From: Halalkalibacter sp. APA_J-10(15)
Lineage (GTDB): Bacteria; Bacillota; Bacilli; Bacillales; Bacillaceae_D
Length of the DNA stretch: 64,000 nt
Reading direction: 5' to 3'
Assembly: GCF_023017105.1 (NCBI RefSeq)
Contig: NZ_JALKEV010000011.1
Span: forward strand, 101,174 to 165,173
Below the pieces are notes generated by a model. The model was not told where the DNA came from and did not search any database. It saw only the letters and a program-made list of their open reading frames with translations. Below, piece by piece: positions 16,228 through 25,670 of this stretch. Numbering within the stretch: position 1 is the stretch's first letter; each line of letters begins with the position of its first letter. A program made the position numbers and the translations under genes.

Positions 16228-17631
16228 ATGAAGAGACATGGACAAAGTCAAAACATAAAGTCTAATCAAATGGAAAAAGGGCAGAAGTTTCCGTTAACGA
16301 TTAAACGACTTGGGATTAATGGAGAAGGTGTCGGCTATTTCAAGAAGCAGGTTGTGTTTGTAAGAGGCGCGCTACCTGGTGAGGAGGTAGTTGCAGAGGC
16401 TGAGGTGATTCATCCTCGTTATACTGAGGCAAAAGTATTAAAAACAAGGAAAAAATCAAGTGAACGCATTGATCCGCCCTGTCCCGTCTATGAAAAATGT
16501 GGAGGCTGTCAGCTGCAGCATATGAATTATGAGGCGACATTAGCAGAAAAACGTAGTATTGTCATACAAGCGTTTGAGCGTCATACAAAGCTGAATATCG
16601 ATAAGCTGAACATTCAACCGACGATTGGAATGGACAACCCTTGGCATTATCGAAATAAAAGTCAAATGCAGGTGAAAAAGGAGGGACAATTCGTAAGAGC
16701 GGGTCTATATGCACGAAACTCTCACGAGCTTGTTGATTTGTCTGAGTGTCCTGTCCAGCATGAAGCGATTAATCGTGTGACTAAAGTTGTAAAGCAAATT
16801 TTAACAGATTTAAACGTATCGATTTATGATGAGCGCAAGCATAAAGGAGCGATCCGTTCGGTCGTGTCACGAGTAGCGTTTGAGACAGGAGAGATTCAAG
16901 TCGTTCTCGTGACGAAAACGAATGACTTACCGAGGCAAGAAGCAATCATTGCGGAAATCAATCAGCGCTTACCCGAAGTGAAATCAATTGTTCACAATGT
17001 GAATGAAAAGAAAACATCGCTCATCTTCGGTGATCGAACGACGGTTATTTCTGGAAATCGAGCGATTGTTGAGACATTAGGCTCTACATCGTTTGTGCTA
17101 TCAGCACGAGCGTTCTTCCAGCTGAATCCGCTTCAAACGGAAAAGCTATACAACAAAGTAAAGGAAGTTGGAGCGTTCACCGGTAAAGAAAAAGTAGTTG
17201 ATGCGTACTGTGGGGTTGGAACGATTGGGTTATGGATTGCCGATCAAGCTGCTGAAGTGAGAGGAATGGATGTCATAGCTGAGGCGATTGAGGATGCAAA
17301 AACGAATGCACAGGAAAATGGATGTAATCATTTGACGTATGAAGTAGGGAAAGCGGAGAATTTACTACCTAAGTGGATTAAGCAAGGTTGGAAGCCTGAT
17401 GTGATCATCGTCGATCCACCGAGAGTAGGCTGTGACAAGCAGCTTCTGCAAACGATTAAGAAGGTAAAACCGAAAAAGGTGATATACGTCTCCTGTAACC
17501 CTGCGACATTAGCGAAGGATGTTGAGGAGCTACGCAAAGAGAGCTATGCAGTGAAGTCGATTCAGCCAGTTGATATGTTTCCGTGGACGGCACAGGTTGA
17601 AAATGTTGCGGTGTTGGAATTGAATACGTAA
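16228..17631 (+). CDS. 23S rRNA (uracil-5-)-methyltransferase, RlmD/RumA family
   Basis: Methylates C5 of a uridine in 23S rRNA using SAM. 467 aa from ATG at 16228 (9 nt after GGAG; the TTG at 16219 abuts that site). An N-terminal TRAM domain (about 20-75, [20 protein letters not shown]) binds RNA. An Fe-S site uses Cys85, Cys91, Cys94 and Cys174. The methyltransferase half has [13 protein letters not shown] for [11 protein letters not shown], and the catalytic Cys423 in [10 protein letters not shown]. subtilis has two paralogs, YefA (RlmCD) and YfjO; the position next to pdaA favours YfjO, whose target is less certain. Confidence 0.93.
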   Translation: MKRHGQSQNIKSNQMEKGQKFPLTIKRLGINGEGVGYFKKQVVFVRGALPGEEVVAEAEVIHPRYTEAKVLKTRKKSSERIDPPCPVYEKCGGCQLQHMNYEATLAEKRSIVIQAFERHTKLNIDKLNIQPTIGMDNPWHYRNKSQMQVKKEGQFVRAGLYARNSHELVDLSECPVQHEAINRVTKVVKQILTDLNVSIYDERKHKGAIRSVVSRVAFETGEIQVVLVTKTNDLPRQEAIIAEINQRLPEVKSIVHNVNEKKTSLIFGDRTTVISGNRAIVETLGSTSFVLSARAFFQLNPLQTEKLYNKVKEVGAFTGKEKVVDAYCGVGTIGLWIADQAAEVRGMDVIAEAIEDAKTNAQENGCNHLTYEVGKAENLLPKWIKQGWKPDVIIVDPPRVGCDKQLLQTIKKVKPKKVIYVSCNPATLAKDVEELRKESYAVKSIQPVDMFPWTAQVENVAVLELNT

Positions 17632-17817
17632 CGAATGAATAGAGATGTCATTGAGGAATCTTATAAAAAACAAAAGGATAAGTACGTTCTAAAGGCATGC
17701 AAGAGGTTTTAATATCGACATGTTGTTCTTTGTCTTGCAAAAGGTAAAAAAAACGAATGATATGACTAAAGGATAATGTGAGTTCCAATTTATTTTGCTC
17801 TCACCTAATAGATCAAA

Positions 17818-18924
17818 TCAATGCTGATGATCTTCATGTCTGTTTACATCATTTGGTGTATGGTTTTCTGGTAAATGAGTGGTTGAAAGCGTTCCAGCGA
17901 TAATGACAATGATCCATAATATAACGATCTCTAGTCGGAGAATATATACAAATTTTTTAAGTTGGTTAATTTTATCTTGTTGTTGTTCTATTTTATATAA
18001 TGATGGTAACCAGATAAAGCGATGAAAACTAGCAATCAAAAAAATGACGCTGGTTAGTGCTACTTTCCAGATTAGTAGATTTCCATATGTTGTAGAAACG
18101 ATCATGTCCCAACTATGTAAGTACGTAAAACTGATGATGATTCCCGAAAATATGACGATCATAAACATAACTAACGCATATGATGAAAAACGTGTTATAC
18201 ATCTCTGAATAAAAATCAATTTAAGATAGGATGGTTCCCGTGAAAAAGTATAAATAATGAAACCAGTTAGTCCGCCACACCAGATGGCTGCTGCACTTAA
18301 GTGAATAAAGTGAGAAAGGATGGAGTGATAGACGACAGCATGACCGGTTAATGAAAATGTTAGTATGATAGACGATAGCACAATGAGATGAGTCCATTTA
18401 GGATATTTTCTTCGTATAACAAAAATCAAAATACATACTATTAACGGTCGAATCCAAATAAATAATCCCATTAATGTGAAAGCGATAGTTGAAAATATGT
18501 TCAAAAATACAACGAGACTAAAAGGACTAGCCATAAAAGAATAAGTTAGAAGGAAAAGCTGACTGAAGCTTGTCATCATAAAAATGATACTAACACTAAT
18601 ATAGAATGAGATCTCCATTTTGGGGGTAAGTGGGTTCTGTAATTGGGGTGGGGTTTTCTCGCCTAAAATCCAATGTATAAAAAAGTAGAACCCAGCTAAA
18701 CCGATTAACGTCATCGTTTCTATCGCTTTAACGACTGTAATAAGTTTGTTGATATTAAAAATAGAAACCTCTTCTTCTTTCGTATCGATTTCCTTTTCTG
18801 TTCCTACCTCTTCCTTAGCTTGAGGAAATGTTTCTTCAATCATAGCATGAGAAAAGACTTGTACTGGTAAACAAAACAAAAATATTAAAAGTATTAAATA
18901 AAGGATAAACGAATATCGATTCAA
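17818..18924 (-). CDS. CopD-family membrane protein with His-rich tail
   Basis: 368 aa: signal peptide (residues about 1-25), a short acidic linker, then eight or so membrane segments. The CopD core signs are FSLTGHA, HFIHLSAAAIWCGGL and the IFSGIIISFTYLHSWD stretch. The C-terminus ends in HLPENHTPNDVNRHEDHQH, a likely metal-binding tail. Directly after the signal peptide is SHAMIEETFPQAKEE, which resembles the first strand of CopC (HA.l..s.P..g) although the rest of a CopC domain is missing. Family role: copper uptake or handling. It lies beside the multicopper oxidase cluster, which suggests it supplies copper. A 138-aa membrane gene lies 22 bp upstream. Confidence 0.85.
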   Translation of the reverse strand: MNRYSFILYLILLIFLFCLPVQVFSHAMIEETFPQAKEEVGTEKEIDTKEEEVSIFNINKLITVVKAIETMTLIGLAGFYFFIHWILGEKTPPQLQNPLTPKMEISFYISVSIIFMMTSFSQLFLLTYSFMASPFSLVVFLNIFSTIAFTLMGLFIWIRPLIVCILIFVIRRKYPKWTHLIVLSSIILTFSLTGHAVVYHSILSHFIHLSAAAIWCGGLTGFIIYTFSREPSYLKLIFIQRCITRFSSYALVMFMIVIFSGIIISFTYLHSWDMIVSTTYGNLLIWKVALTSVIFLIASFHRFIWLPSLYKIEQQQDKINQLKKFVYILRLEIVILWIIVIIAGTLSTTHLPENHTPNDVNRHEDHQH

Positions 18925-18946
18925 AACCTCACCCCATAATCCGAGC

Positions 18947-19363
18947 TTAAGATCTTAATGAGTAACAAAGCATGCCCATTACAATAAAGACAATTATCTG
19001 AGCAAAACCAATTAATACCAAACTATGCTGTGCCATATCACCAATCATAGGTGCCATAATACCACTCATCACACCACTTGTGATCCCCATAATGACCGTT
19101 TGATACTCGACTAAGGTACCGAACAATACCCCAATGCCTATTCCAATAATCGTTGTAAAAATCGTTATTTCCGTAAAATGGAAAGGGAAATGATAAATAA
19201 GAATCAATCCCGTTACAATTGAGATAAGCCCCGTTGGTGTCATTGCTAGATTCATCCCTAAATGGTAGCCAATTAGCTTACGTTTGTTATACAAATAGCC
19301 AAATGTAATTCCAATCAAAACAAAGTTCACGTAAAAAAGCAGCCATAAAATGAATGAAGTCAT
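18947..19363 (-). CDS. Hypothetical four-helix membrane protein
   Basis: 138 aa from ATG at 19363, chosen because GGGAGGTG lies just upstream; the open frame extends further but without a start site. Four hydrophobic segments: about 3-20, 32-55, 60-85 and 110-132. Glycine- and methionine-rich (GVMSGIMAPMIGDMAQHS), with two His and many Met that could contact copper. It is the first gene of a probable operon with the CopD-like gene. Family not recognised. Confidence 0.7.
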   Translation of the reverse strand: MTSFILWLLFYVNFVLIGITFGYLYNKRKLIGYHLGMNLAMTPTGLISIVTGLILIYHFPFHFTEITIFTTIIGIGIGVLFGTLVEYQTVIMGITSGVMSGIMAPMIGDMAQHSLVLIGFAQIIVFIVMGMLCYSLRS

Positions 19364-19544
19364 GTTAACACCTCCCTTTTTACAATATGAATATTTGCCT
19401 CGATTAGAAGTAGCTTTTTCCAATAGTTATTAAATAAATTGCTTTTTGTATAAGCCCAAAATTCGAGATTTTATTCCTAAAAGATTGAAGAGGGCATATG
19501 TTTAGATAAAATGATATGAACCTAAGGACTGAAAGGAGGATAGA

Positions 19545-20318
19545 ATGAAAAGATCTAATATCCGATTAGATGAGTACTCCAAGAAACTTTGGGAACAAAG
19601 AAAAAAAGAGGACATAAAAGAAAGTGCTGAAAATATCGTTAGTCTTAAAAATGGGCAAGGACTAACGTCACCAGCTAGTGAACTACCTACGGAAGAATTG
19701 AAAATGGTCCAACAATATATGCACCGAACGAACTTGCTAAACCTATCCAAAGCATTACCGGATCGAAAAAAAGCAATGATTTTAAGAAAATTCTTTAAGC
19801 ATAAACGAAACCAACAAATAGAGATATACACCTTAGGAGAGCAGCCACTTCAAATAATAGGGAAAGTAAACACAATCGGTCGTAATTTTGTGACAGTCAC
19901 GTCTTTGAGGGATCGGATTTGGATACCTTTTTGGAGGATTGAATCTGCCAAGGTTCCATACGGTTTACCTGAGGTTTCATCTTCTCACCAGCATTTTGTT
20001 TATGATGAGGAATTACGTAAAAAATTAATTACTCGATTTAGTGAAACAGTCATTTCAAAGGATGTCTTACTGCAACAGTTTTTTGAAGAGACGTTAGAAA
20101 CCAATTTGCAAACTTGGAAAGATACGCGTGTTGAAATTATGACAGAAGATATGGAATACATCGGTAAGATTATTCATTCGAACGATGGAAAAGTTGAAAT
20201 TAACGGATTGAAAGGTAGTCAATCGATTTTACTGTCGGATATTACGCTTATTAAAACAGTAAGGTTTTTTCATATATTAACCGGTTTATTGAGGAAGAAG
20301 AGGTCAAATAATCCATAA
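19545..20318 (+). CDS. Mnx-cluster protein with two small beta-barrel domains
   Basis: 257 aa. Two copies of an Sm-like/DUF2642-like pattern: residues about 90-143 (QIIGKVNTIGRNFVTVTS, then IWIPFWRIESAKV) and about 190-240 (RVEIMTEDMEYIGKIIHSN, then SILLSDITLIKTV). Each has the order strand, G-x-V/I strand, turn, strand, and a closing I/V...I...V strand. The N-terminal 80 residues are charged and helical. ATG at 19545 follows GAAAGGAGGA. First gene of the run leading to the large multicopper oxidase. The domain reading is by eye; function unknown. Confidence 0.7.
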   Translation: MKRSNIRLDEYSKKLWEQRKKEDIKESAENIVSLKNGQGLTSPASELPTEELKMVQQYMHRTNLLNLSKALPDRKKAMILRKFFKHKRNQQIEIYTLGEQPLQIIGKVNTIGRNFVTVTSLRDRIWIPFWRIESAKVPYGLPEVSSSHQHFVYDEELRKKLITRFSETVISKDVLLQQFFEETLETNLQTWKDTRVEIMTEDMEYIGKIIHSNDGKVEINGLKGSQSILLSDITLIKTVRFFHILTGLLRKKRSNNP

Positions 20319-20341
20319 GGTGAAATGGAGGATAATAGTAT

Positions 20342-20827
20342 ATGGATAATAGCAAAAAGAAGATACGACCAATCATCATCGAACGTAAGAGCAAACGTGT
20401 ACATGAAACTTATCCTGAAACAACGGAAACAGAGGACGAGAATGTCGATGAACTCGATCCAATAACAGCAGAAAATGTGGAAGAAACAGATCCAGTAACA
20501 AAACAATCGAAAGATAATAAAGAAAGCTCTTATCGAAGCACGTTGGGTTCGAGTTTAAATGAAATTGATCTATTTAGAGAACGAATTGGTGAGGATGTTT
20601 TAATCGTTCTAGAGGCATCTCAACTAAATATTTTAGGTCAAGTATTTCGTCCAATCTTTACTGGGAGAATCGTTGAAGTAACAGTGGGTTCCATTTTGTT
20701 AGAGGATGTCATTATTAAAATGCCTAATGCTCCATTTTTCCAATTTCCTACGCCGCTTAGCTTTCCAATTCAAAAAGTTGTTGGAATGACCCGTTTTGAT
20801 CCAACGACTAGAATACCGATATTGTAA
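20342..20827 (+). CDS. Small beta-barrel protein upstream of MnxG (MnxE-like by position)
   Basis: 161 aa. Residues 1-65 are acidic, Thr/Glu-rich and probably disordered. Residues about 75-155 form one barrel-like domain (GEDVLIVLEASQLNI, TGRIVEVTVGSILLEDVII, FPIQKVVGMTRF). In Mn-oxidising Bacillus the oxidase MnxG is purified with two small partners, MnxE and MnxF, encoded just before it. This gene and the next fill those two places, though it is longer than the reported about 110 residues. ATG at 20342 follows GGAGG with a rather long spacer of about 11 nt. Orthology is inferred from position. Confidence 0.65.
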   Translation: MDNSKKKIRPIIIERKSKRVHETYPETTETEDENVDELDPITAENVEETDPVTKQSKDNKESSYRSTLGSSLNEIDLFRERIGEDVLIVLEASQLNILGQVFRPIFTGRIVEVTVGSILLEDVIIKMPNAPFFQFPTPLSFPIQKVVGMTRFDPTTRIPIL

Positions 20828-20857
20828 TGACTATCTTCCGGGAGGAGAGAGACAAAT

Positions 20858-21142
20858 ATGTCAAACTATGAGTTAAGCAAAATCCCTTATGATTGGCGAA
20901 TAGAAGCAATAGCTGAAGAATTTACACGTTACATTGGAAATCGAGCGTTTATTCTCGTTCCACAATTTCCGTTTATGTATATTGGTGTCATTTTAGATGT
21001 TGTTGGTAGCGAAATAATAATGGATGTGGAAAGGACGCAAATTGAACAGTTAGAAAATCGAATTTGGCAAATTAACATTGATACGATGCAGGTTTTTTAT
21101 ATTGAACGTGGAGATGGTTGGCCAACAATTCCTGAATTTTAA
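20858..21142 (+). CDS. Small beta-barrel protein directly before MnxG (MnxF-like by position)
   Basis: 94 aa, one compact domain: YIGNRAFILVPQFPFMYIGV, then ILDVVGSEIIMDVERT and IWQINIDTMQVFYIERGDG, again strand-turn-strand ending in an I...I...V strand. ATG at 20858 follows GGGAGGAGAGA. It ends 22 bp before the oxidase gene, so co-translation in one operon is very likely. Size and place fit MnxF, which with MnxE forms the hexameric accessory part of the Mn oxidase complex. No cysteine or histidine is present, so any metal binding would have to use other residues. Confidence 0.65.
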   Translation: MSNYELSKIPYDWRIEAIAEEFTRYIGNRAFILVPQFPFMYIGVILDVVGSEIIMDVERTQIEQLENRIWQINIDTMQVFYIERGDGWPTIPEF

Positions 21143-21164
21143 ATGAAAGAAGGGAATAAAAAAC

Positions 21165-24100
21165 ATGCTTAGACGATACCATGTCGTTGCGATCCCGATC
21201 AGAATTGTCTATAACAATTTTGGTGATCATGACCCGGATGGACGAATGTATGTTCTAAAAGAAAATGAAGAGCTAGTTAGAGAGCTCGTTAAAAAAAATC
21301 CATTTACACCTGTCGACTTAGTCGAACCGCTGGCAATTCGCGCCAACGAAGGTGATGAAATCGAAATTCTTTTCGAAAATCAATTAAAAACACCTTCCTC
21401 TATGCATTTCCAAGAAGCAGACTATGATGTTATGACTTCTGATGGTGCAAATGTTGGCTTTAATGAAGATACAACAGTGCCCCCTGGTGGGGAAATTTTA
21501 TATTGTTTGAAGGCTAATAAGGAAGGAATTTATTATTTCTCAGATGTCGCTAATCCAATTGATGGCGAAGATTTAGGTACAAATATTCATGGCTTATTTG
21601 GGGCGATTTTTGTTCAATATCGAGGATCGACTTGGACTGATCCTGTAACAGGTGGGCCGATAAATAGTGGTGCGATTGCAGATATTCACCACCCAATGTT
21701 ACCTTCGTTTAGAGAATATGGTTATTATTTTCATGATGAACCTGAAAATGATGATTTAACGGGAAATGAACGGATAAACCCGATGACAGGTCAGCCCGCA
21801 GAATCAGTTCATGCGATTAATTATCGCTCAGAGCCGTTACTCAATCGAGCCCGCTTGTTAGAAGAGGGTGTTGTTTGTCCAGATTGTGATTCCGAAGAAG
21901 TTCACCATGACTCGTGGGTATTCGGTGATCCGGCAACGCCTATTATGAGAGGATATGTTGGCGATCCGGTCAAAGTTCGTTTAGTGCATGGCGGTGTAAA
22001 AGAAACACACGTCTTTCATTATCACGTCCATCAATGGTTGTTTAATCCAAATGATGTTGATTCTTTTACAAAAGATTCTCAAGCAATTAGCCCACAAAAT
22101 AAATACACAATTGAACCTCTGTATGGTCTAGGAAGCTTACACGGAGCTATAGGTGATGTGATTATGCATTGCCACTTATATCCTCATTTTGAAGATGGGA
22201 TGTGGAATATTAATCGCATTTTCGACACCTTACAAGATGGCTCCCAATGTTATCCGAACGGTGTCCCAATAAAGCCGTTACAACCACTGCCAGATCGTCC
22301 GTGTCCACCGAAGCCAACGCTAGAGTGTCCTGGATTTCCTAACTTTATTCCAGGAAAAGTTGGTTGTAAAGCTCCAAGACCACCGCTTGGCATTGTTGGT
22401 GGGAGAGAAATGACGGAATTAGAAGAAAATGCAGCGGTTCCGACTGCTCGACCAGGAGCGGTATTTGTTGAATCCTGCCTTGGGAACCCTGTCGTCAAAG
22501 AATTTAACGTTTCGGTAATCGAGCTCCCTATTATTTATAACCGTCAAGGCTGGCATGACCCAAAAGGACGAATTTACGTGTTAGATGAAGACGTTGATGA
22601 TGTGTTGGCAGGAAGAAAAGAGCCGGAGCCTCTTGTTTTGCAAGCAGAAGCTGGTTCATGTATTCGCGTGAATTTCACCAATCGTCTTCCAAATATTCTT
22701 GAAGGGGACGCTTTTCAACTTGTCACGAGAACCTATGAAGCGGGAATGCATGTACATTTTGTCAAATTTGACGTACTCGTATCGGATGCCGCGAATGTAG
22801 GCTGGAATTATGATAGTAGTGTTCTACCAGGCGAAACAATTCGTTATGAATGGTTTGCCGATGTTGAATTGAAAGCAACGTTTTTCCATGATCATTTGTT
22901 TGCCTCGGTGCACCAACAGCATGGCTTATTTGGTTCTATTAATATCCTTCCGCGTTTTTCGTTTGTGTTTGACTCTTCTACTGGGGAAGAATTAGACTAC
23001 GGAACGCAAGTAACCGTAACGAACCCTCTTATACCAGATTATCGCGATTATACGCTATTTATTCATGACTTTGCATTACTGTTTGATAAAGATAAATGTC
23101 CGATTGCACCTCCGCCATTTCCTGGCTCTCAAGATGATCCAGGTGTATTTGGTGTCAATTACAAAAACGAGCCATTGCAATTTCGTCTAGATAAAGATTG
23201 TGATCCTGCTTATTCCTTCAGTTCAACGGTACACGGGGACCCGATAACACCATTGCTTCTAGCCTATGAGGGTGATCCAATTCGTTTTCGAATTTTACAA
23301 GGAGCTCATGAAGAAAGTCATAGCTTTGTAGCCCATGGACTTCGCTGGAATGAAGAACGTAGTGATCTAGATTCAAATGAAAAAAACCAAGAGCATCTAG
23401 GAGTATCGGAATCGTTTACGTTTGAATCGTTTATCCCACGATCAGGTGATTATTTATGGGCGTTTGAAGATGTCGAAGACCTTTGGATCGGGACGTGGGG
23501 TATTTTACGAGCTTATGAAGAAGAGGTAGATGACTTAATCCCTTTACCTGATCAGCCATTGCCACTGGAAAGAGAGACCCCGCTCCCTATCGTGACAGGT
23601 TGTCCGCCAGATCCAGCGATCGATGATGGTTGTGTATGTCCAGATGGAGCGATTATACGCAGGTTTAATGTTGTCGCTTTTCAAGCGTGTATTGAGTATA
23701 ACAAATATGGAGACCATGACCCATATGGCATTGTCTTTGCCTTAGCAGAAGATGTGGAAGACATTTTATCAGGGAAAATAAATCCTGAGCCTCTAGTCAT
23801 TCGGGCAAATGCTGGTGAATGTGTTGAGATCAACCTATTAAACAAACTTGATCCTAATCTGTTTCATGCTGAAGATGGAATACATGGCTACCCAGCTGTA
23901 AAAGTACCAGCCTTTTATCCTCCATCTCCACGTATTTCGCTTCATCCGAATTTAATCGACTTTGATATAAAAACGTCGAGTGGAGAAACAGTCGGTTTTA
24001 ATCCAGACCAAACAGTTGGACCGGGAGAATCGATTACGTATCGTTGGTACGTTGATAAAGCCTTTGGTGCTTGTAATTTATGGGATATGGCAGATATTAG

Positions 24101-24830
24101 AAATCACCGTCATCACGGTGCATTTGGGGCATTTATTGCCGAGCCGAGAGGATCGATCTATTTAGATCCACATACGTTAGAGCCTGTCAAATCAGGAGCA
24201 AATGTTATTATCGCTAATCCACTATTACCGGATTTCCGAGAATTTGTCCTCCTAATGCATGATGGTGTACGTTTATTAGATAAAAACGGGCAATTAATTT
24301 TTGATCCGCCAGATGGGTTAATTGAAGAAATCGATCCAGGTGAAGTGGATACGTATGATCAAGGATCGAGAGGCTTTAATTATAGAACAGAACGTATCAT
24401 TAATCGCTATACGGAAAAATTTATAATCCAGGATTGGGCAAGTTCGAAAACATTTGGTGACCCTTCTACTCCTGTATTTGAGGCATATGCAGGAGACCCG
24501 ACAACCGTTCGTTTAGTCGTGCCTGCAGAACGAAGACGATCCCATACGTTCCATCTTCATGGACATTATTGGAAAAGGGATCGAGAAGATGTAGAATCGA
24601 GATTACGTTCGGTAGAAGGCCAAAATATTATCGGTCACAAGCTTGATGCACGTCTCGTCGGAGGAGCTGGTGGCTTATACAACATTCCCGGAGATTATAT
24701 GTACCGATCAGGGAACATCCGTTGGGATATTGAATTAGGGATGTGGGGAATTATTCGTGTTCACGGTAAACCTCAGCCTCATCTTCCGCCAATTTTAGAG
24801 TTACCTTGCAATATAGAGGAGGTGGAATAA
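21165..24830 (+). CDS. mnxG: Giant multicopper oxidase, MnxG-type Mn(II) oxidase
   Basis: 1221 aa, matching the size of MnxG (about 138 kDa), which oxidises Mn(II) to Mn oxide on the exosporium of marine Bacillus spores. Several cupredoxin domains can be traced; three repeat units begin with similar words (YNNFGDHDPDGRMYVL at about 18, YNRQGWHDPKGRIYVL at about 459, YNKYGDHDPYGIVFAL at about 845). Copper ligands: H282-x-x-H285-x-H287 and HCHLYPH with His335, His337, His341 and Met346 lie in the N-terminal third; H529-x-H531 and H575-x-H577 lie in the middle. So the usual C/D motifs precede A/B. A further HTFHLHGH is at 1127-1134. No signal peptide. The next gene starts immediately at the stop. 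Confidence 0.88.
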   Translation: MLRRYHVVAIPIRIVYNNFGDHDPDGRMYVLKENEELVRELVKKNPFTPVDLVEPLAIRANEGDEIEILFENQLKTPSSMHFQEADYDVMTSDGANVGFNEDTTVPPGGEILYCLKANKEGIYYFSDVANPIDGEDLGTNIHGLFGAIFVQYRGSTWTDPVTGGPINSGAIADIHHPMLPSFREYGYYFHDEPENDDLTGNERINPMTGQPAESVHAINYRSEPLLNRARLLEEGVVCPDCDSEEVHHDSWVFGDPATPIMRGYVGDPVKVRLVHGGVKETHVFHYHVHQWLFNPNDVDSFTKDSQAISPQNKYTIEPLYGLGSLHGAIGDVIMHCHLYPHFEDGMWNINRIFDTLQDGSQCYPNGVPIKPLQPLPDRPCPPKPTLECPGFPNFIPGKVGCKAPRPPLGIVGGREMTELEENAAVPTARPGAVFVESCLGNPVVKEFNVSVIELPIIYNRQGWHDPKGRIYVLDEDVDDVLAGRKEPEPLVLQAEAGSCIRVNFTNRLPNILEGDAFQLVTRTYEAGMHVHFVKFDVLVSDAANVGWNYDSSVLPGETIRYEWFADVELKATFFHDHLFASVHQQHGLFGSINILPRFSFVFDSSTGEELDYGTQVTVTNPLIPDYRDYTLFIHDFALLFDKDKCPIAPPPFPGSQDDPGVFGVNYKNEPLQFRLDKDCDPAYSFSSTVHGDPITPLLLAYEGDPIRFRILQGAHEESHSFVAHGLRWNEERSDLDSNEKNQEHLGVSESFTFESFIPRSGDYLWAFEDVEDLWIGTWGILRAYEEEVDDLIPLPDQPLPLERETPLPIVTGCPPDPAIDDGCVCPDGAIIRRFNVVAFQACIEYNKYGDHDPYGIVFALAEDVEDILSGKINPEPLVIRANAGECVEINLLNKLDPNLFHAEDGIHGYPAVKVPAFYPPSPRISLHPNLIDFDIKTSSGETVGFNPDQTVGPGESITYRWYVDKAFGACNLWDMADIRNHRHHGAFGAFIAEPRGSIYLDPHTLEPVKSGANVIIANPLLPDFREFVLLMHDGVRLLDKNGQLIFDPPDGLIEEIDPGEVDTYDQGSRGFNYRTERIINRYTEKFIIQDWASSKTFGDPSTPVFEAYAGDPTTVRLVVPAERRRSHTFHLHGHYWKRDREDVESRLRSVEGQNIIGHKLDARLVGGAGGLYNIPGDYMYRSGNIRWDIELGMWGIIRVHGKPQPHLPPILELPCNIEEVE

Positions 24831-25610
24831 ATGAGCGAACATCATTGTAAAGAATTTCGCTGTCCCGCTTTTGTACCTGCAGATGCGCCAGATGACTTCT
24901 GTATCCCTGAAGAATGCTGTCCAGAGAGAATTCCGACACCGAAATTTCCGTCGCCAAATACGTGCTTACCTCCGGAAGAACTTGAAGATTTAGAGCGAAG
25001 AATTGAAGCAGCTAATGAATTATTGTTAAGTCTTGCTCTAGCAAGAAGAAATGTAGAGGAGGGAGACGCGGACGCTCAGGAGGAGGAGAGATTACGGCAA
25101 GCTTTTGAAGGTTTGCAAGGACAGTTTATTAAGGTTGAGCTTGCTAAACAAGAACAAGGCAGGAAGAAATTAGTTCAAGGGTTCGTATGTTTAGTCGGAA
25201 GAGATTTTGTCTTATTAGAGGATGAACGTTTTCTTAAAGTTTTTCGATTAGAAGATGTATGTTCAATAAAACATGATGAAGAGTTTCATAAGAAAGAGCA
25301 TGAGCACGATCCCATGTTCGATCCTTGCCTTCGGAGGGCAATAACGTTAGACTTTGGGGCAACCGTTGGTCAATCACCAGAATTAATTCAGTTGTTTTTC
25401 GGATTAGATTTAAATACCTTCCTTTGCTTCCATTTAGGTAAACGAGTCTATATCGTTATGAAAAGAAACCTTATTAGAGCAAGCCTTATAGATATTAATG
25501 CGGATAAGTTAACATTTATGCGTAGAAGAAAAATAGTAATGAATTTGGAAGATATTTATTTGCTGAAAATTAGAAAGGAAGCTAGGAAAAAAACGAGAAG
25601 GATAAAATAG
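24831..25610 (+). CDS. Mnx-cluster protein with Cys-rich head and two beta-barrel domains
   Basis: 259 aa. The ATG directly follows the oxidase stop codon and its ribosome-binding site (GAGGTGG) is inside the oxidase gene. Residues 1-45 have seven Cys in pairs or singles (HHCKEFRC, FCIPEECC, NTCLPP), like a spore coat or metal-binding segment. A helix (50-90) follows, then two barrel-like domains at about 97-150 (VQGFVCLVGRDFVLLED) and about 195-253 (RASLIDINADKLTFM). The architecture mirrors the 257-aa first gene. Function unknown; probably part of the same spore-surface complex. Confidence 0.7.
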   Translation: MSEHHCKEFRCPAFVPADAPDDFCIPEECCPERIPTPKFPSPNTCLPPEELEDLERRIEAANELLLSLALARRNVEEGDADAQEEERLRQAFEGLQGQFIKVELAKQEQGRKKLVQGFVCLVGRDFVLLEDERFLKVFRLEDVCSIKHDEEFHKKEHEHDPMFDPCLRRAITLDFGATVGQSPELIQLFFGLDLNTFLCFHLGKRVYIVMKRNLIRASLIDINADKLTFMRRRKIVMNLEDIYLLKIRKEARKKTRRIK

Positions 25611-25620
25611 GAATGAAAAA

Positions 25621-25662
25621 GAATAATCAGTGTGCCTACATTTGGAAGCACACTAATTATTC
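25621..25662. terminator. Hairpin between convergent Mnx-cluster genes
   Basis: GAATAATCAGTGTGC (25621-25635) pairs with GCACACTAATTATTC, leaving one mismatch. It lies between the end of the 259-aa gene and the end of the minus-strand Cys/His/Arg-rich gene, so it can serve both. Confidence 0.65.
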
Positions 25663-25670
25663 TACATTCA

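Noticed and set aside
18760-18924. A complete CopC domain fused to CopD
   Set aside because: Only the initial HA...P segment is present; the rest is a short acidic linker, so no copper-binding CopC domain is claimed.
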